DNA of 64,000 nucleotides, from contig NZ_CM011002.1 in the NCBI RefSeq assembly GCF_000158095.2, positions 859,541-923,540 of the forward strand. The letters run 5' to 3'. The DNA comes from Roseibium alexandrii DFL-11 (GTDB taxonomy: Bacteria > Pseudomonadota > Alphaproteobacteria > Rhizobiales > Stappiaceae). The stretch's first letter is position 1, and every line of letters starts with the position of its first letter. Both the position numbers and the translations under genes were made by a program. This document shows positions 36,026 through 44,193 of the stretch, piece by piece. The notes beneath the pieces are model-generated. The model had not been told where the DNA came from. It saw nothing but the letters and a program-made list of their open reading frames with translations, and did no database searches.

Positions 36026-38587
36026 ATGTCAGCTTTTCCTGACAAGGCACAGGTCGTCATCGTTGGTCTCGGCGGCATCGTCGGCGCTTCGGTTGCGCAT
36101 CACCTGATCGAGCGCGGCTGGACGGACATTGTCGGCATCGACAAGTCCGGCATTCCGACAGATGTCGGCTCCACCGCCCACGCTTCCGACTTCTGCTACA
36201 CCACCAGCCACGACTTCCTGTCCACATGGACCTCGCTCTATTCCGTCGATTTCTTCGACAAGATGGGCGCCTATGAACGTGTCGGCGGGCTGGAAATCGC
36301 CCGGACCGGCGACGATGCCTGGATGGAAGAAATCAAGCGCAAGGTGACCTCCGGCAAAGCGTTCGGAACCAATGTCCGCCTGGTTTCACCCTCCGAAATC
36401 AAGGAAATGTTCCCTCTGATCGAGGAAGATCAGGTTCAGGGCGGCCTCTACGATCCGGACGCTGGTCTGGTTGTGCCGCGCTCCCAGGCGTTGTCCGGCA
36501 GGCTGGTCGACATGGGTGTCGACAGTGGCAATTTGAAATCCTTTGCCAATACGCCAGCCCAGTCTCTGATCGTCGAGGACGGCAAGATCACTGGTGTGAA
36601 AACCCACCGCGGCACAATCATGGCCGATCATGTTGTTGTCTGTGCCGGTCTCTGGGGCCGCCTGATCGCAAACATGGTGGGCGAGGATCTTCCGGTCATG
36701 CCGGTGGACCACCCGCTGACGTTCTTCGGTCCGTTCAACGAATTCGAAGGCACCGGCAAGGACATCGGTTATCCGCTGCTCCGCGATCAGGGCAACTCCG
36801 CCTATATGCGCGATACCGGCGACCCGAAGACCACTGAAGGCGGTCAGATCGAGTGGGGCTACTACGAGACAACCAAACCGCGCATGTGCCACCCGCGCGA
36901 TCTTCAGTCCAAGGAAGAAGCGCGCCTGTCACCGTCACAGCGCGACCTGGAGCTGGAGCAAGTCATCGAGCCGCTTGAAAAGGCGATGGAACTGACCCCG
37001 ATCCTTAGCGAACTCGGCTACAACGAGACTTGGTCCTTTAACGGCCTGTTGCAGGTGTCTGCCGCTGGCGGTCCGTCCTGCGGTGAAAGCCAGAAGGTGC
37101 GCGGTCTCTGGTACTGTGTTGCCATCTGGGTCAAGGACGGTCCAGGCTATGGCAAACTGATCGCCGACTGGATGACCGACGGCCGCACCGAGATCGATCA
37201 TGCGGGCATTGATTATTCCCGTTTCTATGCGCACCAGATGACCGAGAAATACATCGAGGACCGGTGCTACGAAGCGGCGCAGAAGATCTACTTCCCGGCA
37301 ATCCACCCGCGTGAGCCTTATGCAGGATCACGCAACATCAAGCGTTCGCCGTTCTATGAGCGTGAAGTGGAGCTTGGCGGCTATTTCATGGAGCTTGGCG
37401 GCTGGGAGCGGGCACACGGCTATGCGGCCAACGAGCACCTTCTGGAGAAATACGGCAACAAGGTTCCGGTCCGCGAAAACGAGTGGGACAACCGGCACTT
37501 CTGGCGTGTTTCCAATGCCGAGCAGCTGGCACTCTCCGAGGATTGCGGCATCATCAACCTGTCGCACTTCTACATGTTCGATGTGGAAGGTCCGGACCAT
37601 GTTGCGCTGATGGAGTGGCTGTGCGCGGCCAAGATCGGCGGCGACAACAACATCGGCAAAGGCATCTACACGCACTTCCTCGATGATGAAGGCAATGTCC
37701 GTGCGGACCTCACCATTTTCCGCATGGAAGACCGCTGCCGGATCGTTGATGGCGCAGATGCCGGGCCGCGCGACTACCACTATGTGAAGCGCATTGCGGA
37801 AGACAAAGGCTTCGATGTCACGGTGACCGATGTCAGTGAAGAGTACACGACCATCGGCATCTGGGGCCCGAATGCCCGCGAAAACCTGAAGAGAGTTGTG
37901 TCCGATCCAGCCGCTCTTGATCCGGAAAATTTCCCGTTCGCCGGGATCCGTAACCTGGAAATCGCCGGCAAGAAGGTTTTTGCGCTGCGTTTGTCCTACG
38001 TGGGTGAACAGGGCTGGGAACTTCACATGAAGTACGAGGACGGTCTTGCGGTCTGGGACGCGCTGCGTGCGGAAGGCATCATGGCCGTTGGCGTTGAGAC
38101 CTACGCCAACTCCCGGCGTTTGGAAAAGTCCCTGCGCCTTCAGAACGCTGATCTCCTGACCCAGTACAACCTGTATGAAGCTGACCTTGCCCGTCCGAAG
38201 GTCAAGGAAGCCGATTTCCGAGGCAAGGAAAAGCATCTGGAGTACCGGGCGCGCGACAAGCAACCAGCTATGCTTTGCACGCTGGTCATGCAGGAGAACA
38301 CGGATGCCAGCGGCGTTGAGCGGTTCCCGGTCGGTGCGATGCCGGTTCAGGATCCGGTTACAGGCAAGACGCTGGTCGATGAGCTCGGCCGCATTTCCTA
38401 CACCACTTCGGTGGCTTACGGTCCGACCATCGGCAAGAACATTGCGCTTGCCTATCTGCCTCAAGAGTACTGCGAAGTCGGCCGCAAGCTCCAGGTGGAG
38501 TACTTCTCCGAGAGCTTCCCGGTCGAAGTTGCCGGTGTTGGCTATGCGCCGCTCTACGATCCGGAGAATGCCAAACCGCGCAGCTAA
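36026..38587 (+). CDS. Dimethylglycine dehydrogenase-like FAD/GcvT fusion
   Basis: An 853-residue two-domain enzyme. Residues 1-400 are a D-amino-acid-oxidase-like FAD domain (VVIVGLGGIVGASVAHHL dinucleotide motif; GSTAHASDFCYTTS near residue 50, the region that carries the covalent flavin in related enzymes). Residues 430-845 are an aminomethyltransferase (GcvT) domain plus its C-terminal barrel (SHFYMFDVEGPDHVALMEWL, TTIGIWGPNARENLKRV, VGEQGWELHMKYEDGLAVWDAL). Such enzymes demethylate dimethylglycine or sarcosine and pass the methylene group to tetrahydrofolate. The gene uses strongly preferred codons, suggesting high expression. Confidence 0.9.
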   Translation: MSAFPDKAQVVIVGLGGIVGASVAHHLIERGWTDIVGIDKSGIPTDVGSTAHASDFCYTTSHDFLSTWTSLYSVDFFDKMGAYERVGGLEIARTGDDAWMEEIKRKVTSGKAFGTNVRLVSPSEIKEMFPLIEEDQVQGGLYDPDAGLVVPRSQALSGRLVDMGVDSGNLKSFANTPAQSLIVEDGKITGVKTHRGTIMADHVVVCAGLWGRLIANMVGEDLPVMPVDHPLTFFGPFNEFEGTGKDIGYPLLRDQGNSAYMRDTGDPKTTEGGQIEWGYYETTKPRMCHPRDLQSKEEARLSPSQRDLELEQVIEPLEKAMELTPILSELGYNETWSFNGLLQVSAAGGPSCGESQKVRGLWYCVAIWVKDGPGYGKLIADWMTDGRTEIDHAGIDYSRFYAHQMTEKYIEDRCYEAAQKIYFPAIHPREPYAGSRNIKRSPFYEREVELGGYFMELGGWERAHGYAANEHLLEKYGNKVPVRENEWDNRHFWRVSNAEQLALSEDCGIINLSHFYMFDVEGPDHVALMEWLCAAKIGGDNNIGKGIYTHFLDDEGNVRADLTIFRMEDRCRIVDGADAGPRDYHYVKRIAEDKGFDVTVTDVSEEYTTIGIWGPNARENLKRVVSDPAALDPENFPFAGIRNLEIAGKKVFALRLSYVGEQGWELHMKYEDGLAVWDALRAEGIMAVGVETYANSRRLEKSLRLQNADLLTQYNLYEADLARPKVKEADFRGKEKHLEYRARDKQPAMLCTLVMQENTDASGVERFPVGAMPVQDPVTGKTLVDELGRISYTTSVAYGPTIGKNIALAYLPQEYCEVGRKLQVEYFSESFPVEVAGVGYAPLYDPENAKPRS

Positions 38588-38695
38588 CTCCGGCGTACCT
38601 TAGTTGCAGCCCTGCCCTCGAGCCGGGGCCATTTGGGTGTTCTACGGATTTGGTCCCGGCGCAGGGTCGGGACAGCCGAAGAACCGAAAAACAAA

Positions 38696-38721
38696 ACCCC
38701 GCGTGGACATCCGCGCGGGGT
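38696..38721. other. Stable hairpin in the leader of the BHMT gene
   Basis: ACCCCGCG-(10)-CGCGGGGT forms an eight-pair GC-rich stem 62 bases before the next start codon. There is no T run on the plus strand; on the minus strand a TTTTG run follows. It may be a weak terminator, a pause site or a stabilising 3' end for the DMGDH message. Confidence 0.5.
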
Positions 38722-38783
38722 CTGCTATTGCAGGCCTCAGATTTGCCTTCGGGCTCGAGACGACTCGGAAAGACCAAAAAGAC

Positions 38784-39815
38784 ATGTCGAAGTTTGAAGA
38801 TTTCCTCGCTCAAAAAGGCGCATTGCTGGCGGACGGGGCGACCGGCACCAACTTGTTCGATATGGGGCTGGTGTCTGGCGACGCGCCGGAACTCTGGAAT
38901 GTGGACGAACCGGAAAAGATCAAGGCGCTCTATAAGTCCTTCGTCGATGCAGGGTCCGACATCATTCTGACGAACACTTTCGGCTGCAACCGGCACCGGT
39001 TGAAGCTTCACAGCGCGCAGGACCGCGTGAAGGAACTCAATATTGCTGCGGTCGAACTCGCCAAGGACGTGATCGCCGAATCTGGACGTGACGTTCTCAT
39101 CGGTGGTTCCATCGGCCCAACCGGTGAACTGTTCCAGCCGCTTGGTGCTTTGTCCTACGAAGAGGGTGTTGAGGCCTTTCGGGAACAGATCGAAGGGCTC
39201 GTTGATGGCGGTGTCGATGTCCTTTGGGTCGAGACCATGTCCGCGATTGAGGAAATGAAGGCGGCAGCGGAAGCTGCTCAGGATTTCGATCTGCCGCTGG
39301 TCATCACTGCAAGTTTCGATACGGCCGGCAAAACCATGATGGGACTGTCGCCGAAGGGTCTTGGGGATCTTCAAAACCAGTTTGCCTGTTCGCCGGTCGC
39401 CATCGGGTCGAACTGCGGCGTCGGTGCCTCTGATTTGCTGGCGGCCATCTTGGAGATTACCGAGGCCTATCCGGACGCGGTTGTTGTTGCCAAGGCCAAT
39501 TGCGGCATTCCCCAAATCAAGGGAGATGAGGTGGTCTATACAGGCACGCCAGAACTGATGGCCGATTACGCTCGCATGGCTTTGGACGCTGGAGCGCGGA
39601 TTATCGGTGGATGTTGTGGCACGTCTCCCTCCCATTTGAAGGCAATGCGCCTGGCGCTTGACGACTACAAGAAGGGTGTGCGTCCGACGCTCGATCAGGT
39701 GATTTCAGATATTGGCCCGCTTGTGTCTCCGCCCAACAAGGAAGCCGATGCAGCACGCGCTGCAGAAGGCGAGGGTGCTGGGTCCGGCCGCCGCCGCGGC
39801 CGCCGGCGGGGCTAA
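38784..39815 (+). CDS. Betaine-homocysteine S-methyltransferase family protein
   Basis: A 343-residue homocysteine methyltransferase-fold protein. The zinc site is complete: SNCGVGA (first Cys) and GGCCGTSP (the Cys pair) in the C-terminal third, and ADGATGTNLFDMGL plus TNTFGCNRHRL at the N-terminus. It probably transfers a methyl group from glycine betaine, a thetin or a related donor to homocysteine, giving methionine and dimethylglycine, the latter being the presumed substrate of the upstream dehydrogenase. The extra basic C-terminus GSGRRRGRRRG is unusual. ATG at 38784, 196 bp after the DMGDH stop. Confidence 0.85.
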   Translation: MSKFEDFLAQKGALLADGATGTNLFDMGLVSGDAPELWNVDEPEKIKALYKSFVDAGSDIILTNTFGCNRHRLKLHSAQDRVKELNIAAVELAKDVIAESGRDVLIGGSIGPTGELFQPLGALSYEEGVEAFREQIEGLVDGGVDVLWVETMSAIEEMKAAAEAAQDFDLPLVITASFDTAGKTMMGLSPKGLGDLQNQFACSPVAIGSNCGVGASDLLAAILEITEAYPDAVVVAKANCGIPQIKGDEVVYTGTPELMADYARMALDAGARIIGGCCGTSPSHLKAMRLALDDYKKGVRPTLDQVISDIGPLVSPPNKEADAARAAEGEGAGSGRRRGRRRG

Positions 39816-39847
39816 TTGGAAGACCGGCATCCGCGGACCAAAATCAC

Positions 39848-40570
39848 TTAGGCGTTGAAAGTGAACCGCACGCTTTCGACCAGCCATGCGATCACCGGGA
39901 CCCGGAGACGGATCTGCAGGTTTCGCAGATGGCGGTCGACACGGGCGAGGTGCTGTGGCGGTATGGCTTGATACCGCCCATCAGCGCGGCCAAGGCCTGG
40001 TACGCGGGTCGACAGCCTGCTCACCGCTTTCCCCTCGGCCCAGCGATCAATTGTTGCATTCATCGGGAGAAAACCGGCTTTATCGGTCCATGCTTCAATG
40101 AAGGTGATTTGCCCGTAATCGTTGAAGGTGAACTCCTGATAAATATCGACATAGGAATCGATCCACTCATAGTGGAAAGTGACCCGGCACCGGCTGAAGG
40201 GCTGCACCTTAAAACTGCGGCAGTCGCGGTTCAGGACGCGCGTTGGATAGAGCACAAGCAACCGGTCCATCGTCATCCAGTGGTCCTTGTGACCGGTCAG
40301 GTACAGCCAGGGAGGCCACTCCCACCGGATCACATGGGTGGAATAGTTGGGCTTTGAGGCGCGGGACGCATAGCTGTCCAGCGTGTCGAAGTATTTGTTG
40401 CCTTGTTCGGCGTAGTATGCGGCCGGAAACTTCGGGCTGAGATTTCTGGAAAACGCGGCATCCGGCGGGCCCAGTGTGGCCAGCGCAGACGTTACCAGCA
40501 TGAAGATGTAAGTGAAGATTGTGTCGCAGCGCACTTGGTCCGCGCGCGGGCCACTGCTGCTTTTGTGCAT
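39848..40570 (-). CDS. Unknown protein, possibly exported
   Basis: A protein of about 240 residues with one hydrophobic segment near the N-terminus (TIFTYIFMLVTSALATLG, about residues 18-35), followed by an aromatic-rich domain (RWEWPPWLYLTGHKDHWMTMDRLL, VTFHYEWIDSYVDIYQEFTFNDYGQITFIEAW) and a basic C-terminal part (RLSTRVPGLGRADGRY, HLARVDRHLRNLQIRLRV). ATG at 40570 is preferred over 40615 because of GAGG eight bases upstream. I recognise no family; the segment resembles an NTF2-like fold in its Tyr/Trp-rich strands, but this is weak. Confidence 0.55.
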   Translation of the reverse strand: MHKSSSGPRADQVRCDTIFTYIFMLVTSALATLGPPDAAFSRNLSPKFPAAYYAEQGNKYFDTLDSYASRASKPNYSTHVIRWEWPPWLYLTGHKDHWMTMDRLLVLYPTRVLNRDCRSFKVQPFSRCRVTFHYEWIDSYVDIYQEFTFNDYGQITFIEAWTDKAGFLPMNATIDRWAEGKAVSRLSTRVPGLGRADGRYQAIPPQHLARVDRHLRNLQIRLRVPVIAWLVESVRFTFNA

Positions 40571-40803
40571 CTCCTGTTCCTCACAAAATTCCAATTTGAA
40601 AGGGTGCATTGACACCTGAGTTTCACGGAAAGATTGTAAGGATATGTAGGCTAAGCGTGTGGGGTCAAATTATACGCGCTTGGCGCGATAAATCGTTTTT
40701 AAGTGCACGAAGTCGTATCTGCGGTGATTATCGGTATAAATGACAGCCATATGATGAGGCGCTAGGTTATAATTACTGGTTGTATTCCGAAGGGAGGACT
40801 TCA

Positions 40804-41169
40804 GTGGTGCATTTCCGGTATCTTGTTGAGAATGTCGATGAAGCCGTCTCCTTCTATCGGGATCAACTCGGATTTGACCTGAAACAGCAATTTGGGCCGG
40901 CGATGGCGATTCTCCAGCGCGATGATCTTGAGCTCTGGCTGGCGGGGCCAATGGCGTCTGCGTCAAAGCCGATGGCAGATGGAACCGTCCCGAAACCTGG
41001 CGGATGGAACCGCTGTGTTTTTGTTGTGGCTGATCTGGAAAGGCTTGTGACCGAGCTCAGGCAGAATGAGATCCCGTTCCTCAACGACATCGTCACCGGG
41101 CCCGGAGGCAAACAGATCCTGTGCCGGGATCCATCCGGAAACGTTATCGAGCTCTTTGAACCGGCATAA
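40804..41169 (+). CDS. VOC/glyoxalase-family protein
   Basis: A 121-residue vicinal-oxygen-chelate domain protein: FRYLVENVDEAVSFYRDQLGFDL starts the first beta-alpha-beta-beta-beta unit and GGKQILCRDPSGNVIELFEPA ends the second, with Glu in VIELFE as a probable metal ligand. Members include glyoxalase I, fosfomycin- and bleomycin-resistance proteins and dioxygenases; no specific function can be assigned. GTG at 40804 or 40807 with AGGGAGGA at 40791-40798 is preferred over a TTG at 40780. Confidence 0.8.
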   Translation: MVHFRYLVENVDEAVSFYRDQLGFDLKQQFGPAMAILQRDDLELWLAGPMASASKPMADGTVPKPGGWNRCVFVVADLERLVTELRQNEIPFLNDIVTGPGGKQILCRDPSGNVIELFEPA

Positions 41170-41175
41170 AGAAAG

Positions 41176-41198
41176 GGCCCCACCAAACGGGTGGGGCC
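41176..41198. terminator. Hairpin between convergent genes
   Basis: GGCCCCACC-AAACG-GGTGGGGCC is a strong stem seven bases after the VOC stop and 21 bases before the stop of the convergent binding-protein gene. A short T-rich tract (CTTTCTTT) follows on the minus strand, so it more likely ends that transcript. Confidence 0.65.
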
Positions 41199-41219
41199 GC
41201 GCAAGGTTGGAGCATTCGA

Positions 41220-41975
41220 TTATTGGGCGAAATAAGTGTCGATAATGCTTTGATACTCGCCGCTGTCGATCATGCCTTGGAGGACGGTGTCGAGTTCATC
41301 CCGCATACCAGCCAGGTTGTTGGCTTTTGAAAAAGCAATGTAGGACGGAACAGAAGACAGCTCCGGCTCTAGCTCTACGACTTTCTCCAGACCACCCAGG
41401 TTCTTCAGGTGATGCATGGCACCATATTTGTTCATGATGACGGCATCGATCCGCCCACCCATGAGCTTTTTTATGTTGTTGGAGCTTTCCGGGGCGTAGT
41501 CGAGAGACGTCAAAGCACCTGATGTGATGGCGTCATCGACCGTGCCGCCGTAGCTCAACCCGTCGACGAGGCCGATCGAGACATCACTTAAGCTGTCCAT
41601 GCTGCCATCAAATGCAACGCTCTTGTCCTTGTTGACCCAGACCGAGACGACCTGCGGCATTAATACGGTTTTGGAATAATCGAGAAACGTCTCCCGTTCA
41701 GCGGTCTTGTAGGCAGTGAATATGGCATCGGCATCGCCGGTTTCGACCATCTTCAGAGACCGTTTCCAAGGCAAAACCTCAATGCTGATGTCCGCTTTCA
41801 TTTTGGCAAATGCCTCGCGCAGGATACGCACGACGATGCCGTCGGCATCAGATCCGGCCTCATACTGGTAGGGCGGGTATTCCAGGGTCACAAGTCTGAC
41901 GGTTTCTGCTTTGACCGCTGTCGCGCAGAACGTCAGTCCCATTGCAATCAGAGTAATGTGTGCCAATCGCTTCAT
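41220..41975 (-). CDS. Periplasmic amino-acid-type substrate-binding protein (second copy)
   Basis: A 251-residue SBP_bac_3-type solute-binding protein with signal peptide (MKRLAHITLIAMGLTFCATAVKAE). VRLVTLEYPPYQYEAGSDADGIVVRILREAF is the family's N-terminal lobe, ADISIEVLPWKRSLKMVETGDADAIF the binding motif, and YFAQ the C-terminus. ATG at 41975 with GGAGG six bases upstream is chosen over a start at 41987. No permease or ATPase gene is near, so it is an orphan binding protein; it is a tandem duplicate of the upstream gene, with the same motif order. Confidence 0.88.
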   Translation of the reverse strand: MKRLAHITLIAMGLTFCATAVKAETVRLVTLEYPPYQYEAGSDADGIVVRILREAFAKMKADISIEVLPWKRSLKMVETGDADAIFTAYKTAERETFLDYSKTVLMPQVVSVWVNKDKSVAFDGSMDSLSDVSIGLVDGLSYGGTVDDAITSGALTSLDYAPESSNNIKKLMGGRIDAVIMNKYGAMHHLKNLGGLEKVVELEPELSSVPSYIAFSKANNLAGMRDELDTVLQGMIDSGEYQSIIDTYFAQ

Positions 41976-42050
41976 GTGTGCCTCCATCCTTGGCTTCAGC
42001 GTCAGGTTTGCGGGCTTGGTGAGTTGCGAACCGCTACCGGGGCGGGTTCA

Positions 42051-42836
42051 TCAGAACTCTGTTTTCGCTGATTTTTCAGCGAAATATCCGTCAATGATCC
42101 GCGTGTAGTCGCCAGAGGCGATCATGGCCTCCAGGACTTGATCGAACTGGTCCCTAAGAGCGGTGTGATTGCGAGCTTTGGAGAAGGCGACATAGGACGG
42201 AACCGAAGAGATTTCGGGCGTCAGTTCCTGGACGCGTTCAAAGCCGTCCTGAAGGTGCAAATGGTGCAGGGCGCCGTAGCGGTTCATGATGACCACGGAT
42301 GTCCGGCCTGCCAGAAGTTTCTTGATGTTCTGCGCACTGTCGGGCGCATACTCCAAGTGTTTCAAAGCACCACTTTTGAGCGCCCGGTCGGCTTTTTCGC
42401 CGTAGCTCACACCAAGAGCAAGGCCGATGGAAACATCCGCAAGGCTTTCCATGGTTCCATCGTAGGAAACATCTGTGTCTCTCAGCGCCCATAAGGAGAC
42501 GGTTTGTGGGATCAGCACCTTTTTGGAATAGTCGAGATACTTCAGCCGCTCAGGGGTCTCATATACGGTGAATATGCCGTCGACCTGGCCTTTTTTGGCC
42601 ATGAGTTGAGCGCGCTTCCATGGAAGGACTGTAATTTCTATGTCCCGTCCCAGCTTTTCAAAGGCGTGGTGCAGCAAGCGGACGACGATGCCGTCTACCT
42701 TGTCGCCATCCTGATATTCGTAAGGCGGATATTGAAGCGTTACGAGTTGCAGCGGTGTTGCGGCGGCAGACAGGATTAAGGTCAGCAAAACTGCTGCAGA
42801 AAGAACAAACCTCCGGAACAAAAATCCTGTGACCAT
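42051..42836 (-). CDS. Periplasmic amino-acid-type substrate-binding protein (first copy)
   Basis: A 261-residue paralogue of the next gene. Signal peptide (LFRRFVLSAAVLLTLILSAAATP), then LQLVTLQYPPYEYQDGDKVDGIVVRLL, DIEITVLPWKRAQLMAKKGQVDGIFTVYET, DYSKKVLIPQTVSLWALRDT, and a C-terminal EMIASGDYTRIIDGYFAE-like end. The two proteins share most motifs but differ in the signal peptide and surface loops. The 75-bp gap between them suggests a two-gene transcript. Without transporter genes they may feed an ABC importer encoded elsewhere or act in sensing. Confidence 0.88.
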   Translation of the reverse strand: MVTGFLFRRFVLSAAVLLTLILSAAATPLQLVTLQYPPYEYQDGDKVDGIVVRLLHHAFEKLGRDIEITVLPWKRAQLMAKKGQVDGIFTVYETPERLKYLDYSKKVLIPQTVSLWALRDTDVSYDGTMESLADVSIGLALGVSYGEKADRALKSGALKHLEYAPDSAQNIKKLLAGRTSVVIMNRYGALHHLHLQDGFERVQELTPEISSVPSYVAFSKARNHTALRDQFDQVLEAMIASGDYTRIIDGYFAEKSAKTEF

Positions 42837-43063
42837 GTTATCGATCCGCAGTCCTCATCATGAGTCGGACGAGCAGTTTCGATAGATTTTGAATTAAATT
42901 TGGTTTACGGAGCAGTTCGCCGCGCTTTTGAATTACATCACTATTTATGAAAGCTTGAGCTGGTTGTTCAGTACTCCAACAAAGCCATGAATTTCAAAAG
43001 GATACGCGGAATTGAATAGATGAAGGTATTCGCCTGATCTCCCACGCCCTTTGAATTCAATGC

Positions 43064-43558
43064 TCAGCACTTTTGAGGGGCGGCCTTTTCAAAAGGGACG
43101 GCAGTTTCCTTGAGCGATGCTTCGACAATCCCCATCGGCTGAAAGGGTTGTTCTGTCTGCATTCCAAGATTTGCCATGTGGATCGTGTAACAGCCTGAGA
43201 AAACGATAGTGGAGCCGTCGGTCTTGGTGGTTTTAAGTGCGACTGGGAGACCCCAATAAATCTGACCGGCACCAGGATCAGGCTCGGTCGGGCCGAACGC
43301 CACTTCAACGTTTTTTGTGTCCGCATAACCTTTTGACCAAGACTTGAAATCCTTGGGCGCCATGTCCTTTTGAAAATAGCTGTAAGCCTGAACATAAAAC
43401 TGGTTGCTGATCGCGTAGTAATAGCTTTCGACCAGTTTTTGAGGCGTCGACCGGTCATCCAGATATGTCCAGTCTTGTGCATTCGCAGTCGCGAGTGACA
43501 GAGCTGCGCAACAAGTTACCACAGCGGTGCATAGTCGGATTCGGATAGGTGTACGCAT
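43064..43558 (-). CDS. Exported protein of unknown function
   Basis: A 164-residue protein with a signal peptide (IRIRLCTAVVTCCAALSLATANAQD). The mature part (STPQKLVESYYYAISNQFYVQAYSYF, WSKGYADTKNVEVAFG, YWGLPVALKTTKTDGSTIVFSGCYTIH) has the helix and Tyr-rich strand pattern of NTF2-like domains, with four Cys in the chain counting the signal peptide. I recognise no family with certainty. It is upstream of a GFA gene on the same strand with a 37-bp gap, so the two may be cotranscribed (GFA first). Confidence 0.6.
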   Translation of the reverse strand: MRTPIRIRLCTAVVTCCAALSLATANAQDWTYLDDRSTPQKLVESYYYAISNQFYVQAYSYFQKDMAPKDFKSWSKGYADTKNVEVAFGPTEPDPGAGQIYWGLPVALKTTKTDGSTIVFSGCYTIHMANLGMQTEQPFQPMGIVEASLKETAVPFEKAAPQKC

Positions 43559-43595
43559 TCTTTGCCTCGGTCGCCCGGTGCTTCATTGGCAAACA

Positions 43596-43988
43596 CTAAC
43601 TGAACTTCTCGAAATATTCTGCCCCTGTCAGTGTTTTGGTTTGTTCTGCGAAACAATAATACTCCGGCTTCTGATCTATAAAATACTCTGCCCGCAGTGA
43701 CGGTACCGGATCGTCATCGAATAACCCGGCAGGCAAGGCATAAATGTCGGCTGCCTTGACGTAGAAAAACAGGTGTGTGCCACAGGCGGGACAAAAGCCC
43801 CTATCAGCACGATCAGTCACCGAATACCGGGTAATGTCGCCGGAAAAACTTGTGTTTTTGCAGGGCACGGCCATGAATGGGCCGCCACCCCATTTTCGGC
43901 AGGTATGGCAATGGCAGGCGGACATCGTAGGAAGAGGTGTTGCTTCAAAGGCGACAGCGCCGCACAAACATTTTCCTGATGCCATCAT
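43596..43988 (-). CDS. GFA-family zinc-binding protein, second copy
   Basis: A 130-residue GFA/DUF636 protein with the expected Cys layout: KCLCGAV, SACHCHTCRKWGGG and GFCPACGTHLF. YSVTDRADRGFCPACGTHLFFYVKAADIYALPAGL follows the usual order of the family. It is probably the first gene of a unit with the downstream exported protein. Less than half similar to the copy at 33.7 kb by eye. Activity unknown. Confidence 0.85.
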   Translation of the reverse strand: MMASGKCLCGAVAFEATPLPTMSACHCHTCRKWGGGPFMAVPCKNTSFSGDITRYSVTDRADRGFCPACGTHLFFYVKAADIYALPAGLFDDDPVPSLRAEYFIDQKPEYYCFAEQTKTLTGAEYFEKFS

Positions 43989-44193
43989 GTCGTTCTCCCG
44001 GCGGTGGTATTAAAGTCTGGGCCTATTGTCCCGAGGTTTGCTTTGATCAGCCAAACATATCAGCGGAAGAAAATAAGCTAGATAATCTGCACTTAATGCT
44101 TATGTGTTGCGGTCGTCATATAGCTCTACTAAGGCAGACAGCGTCCGACCTCGCGTTTTGCTGAGCCAAAAGCCAAGAACACGGGAAACTTGA

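Noticed and set aside
38588..38783. Riboswitch (SAM/SAH/glycine) before the BHMT gene
   Set aside because: One strong hairpin is present but I could not find the conserved cores of known riboswitches; called only as a hairpin.
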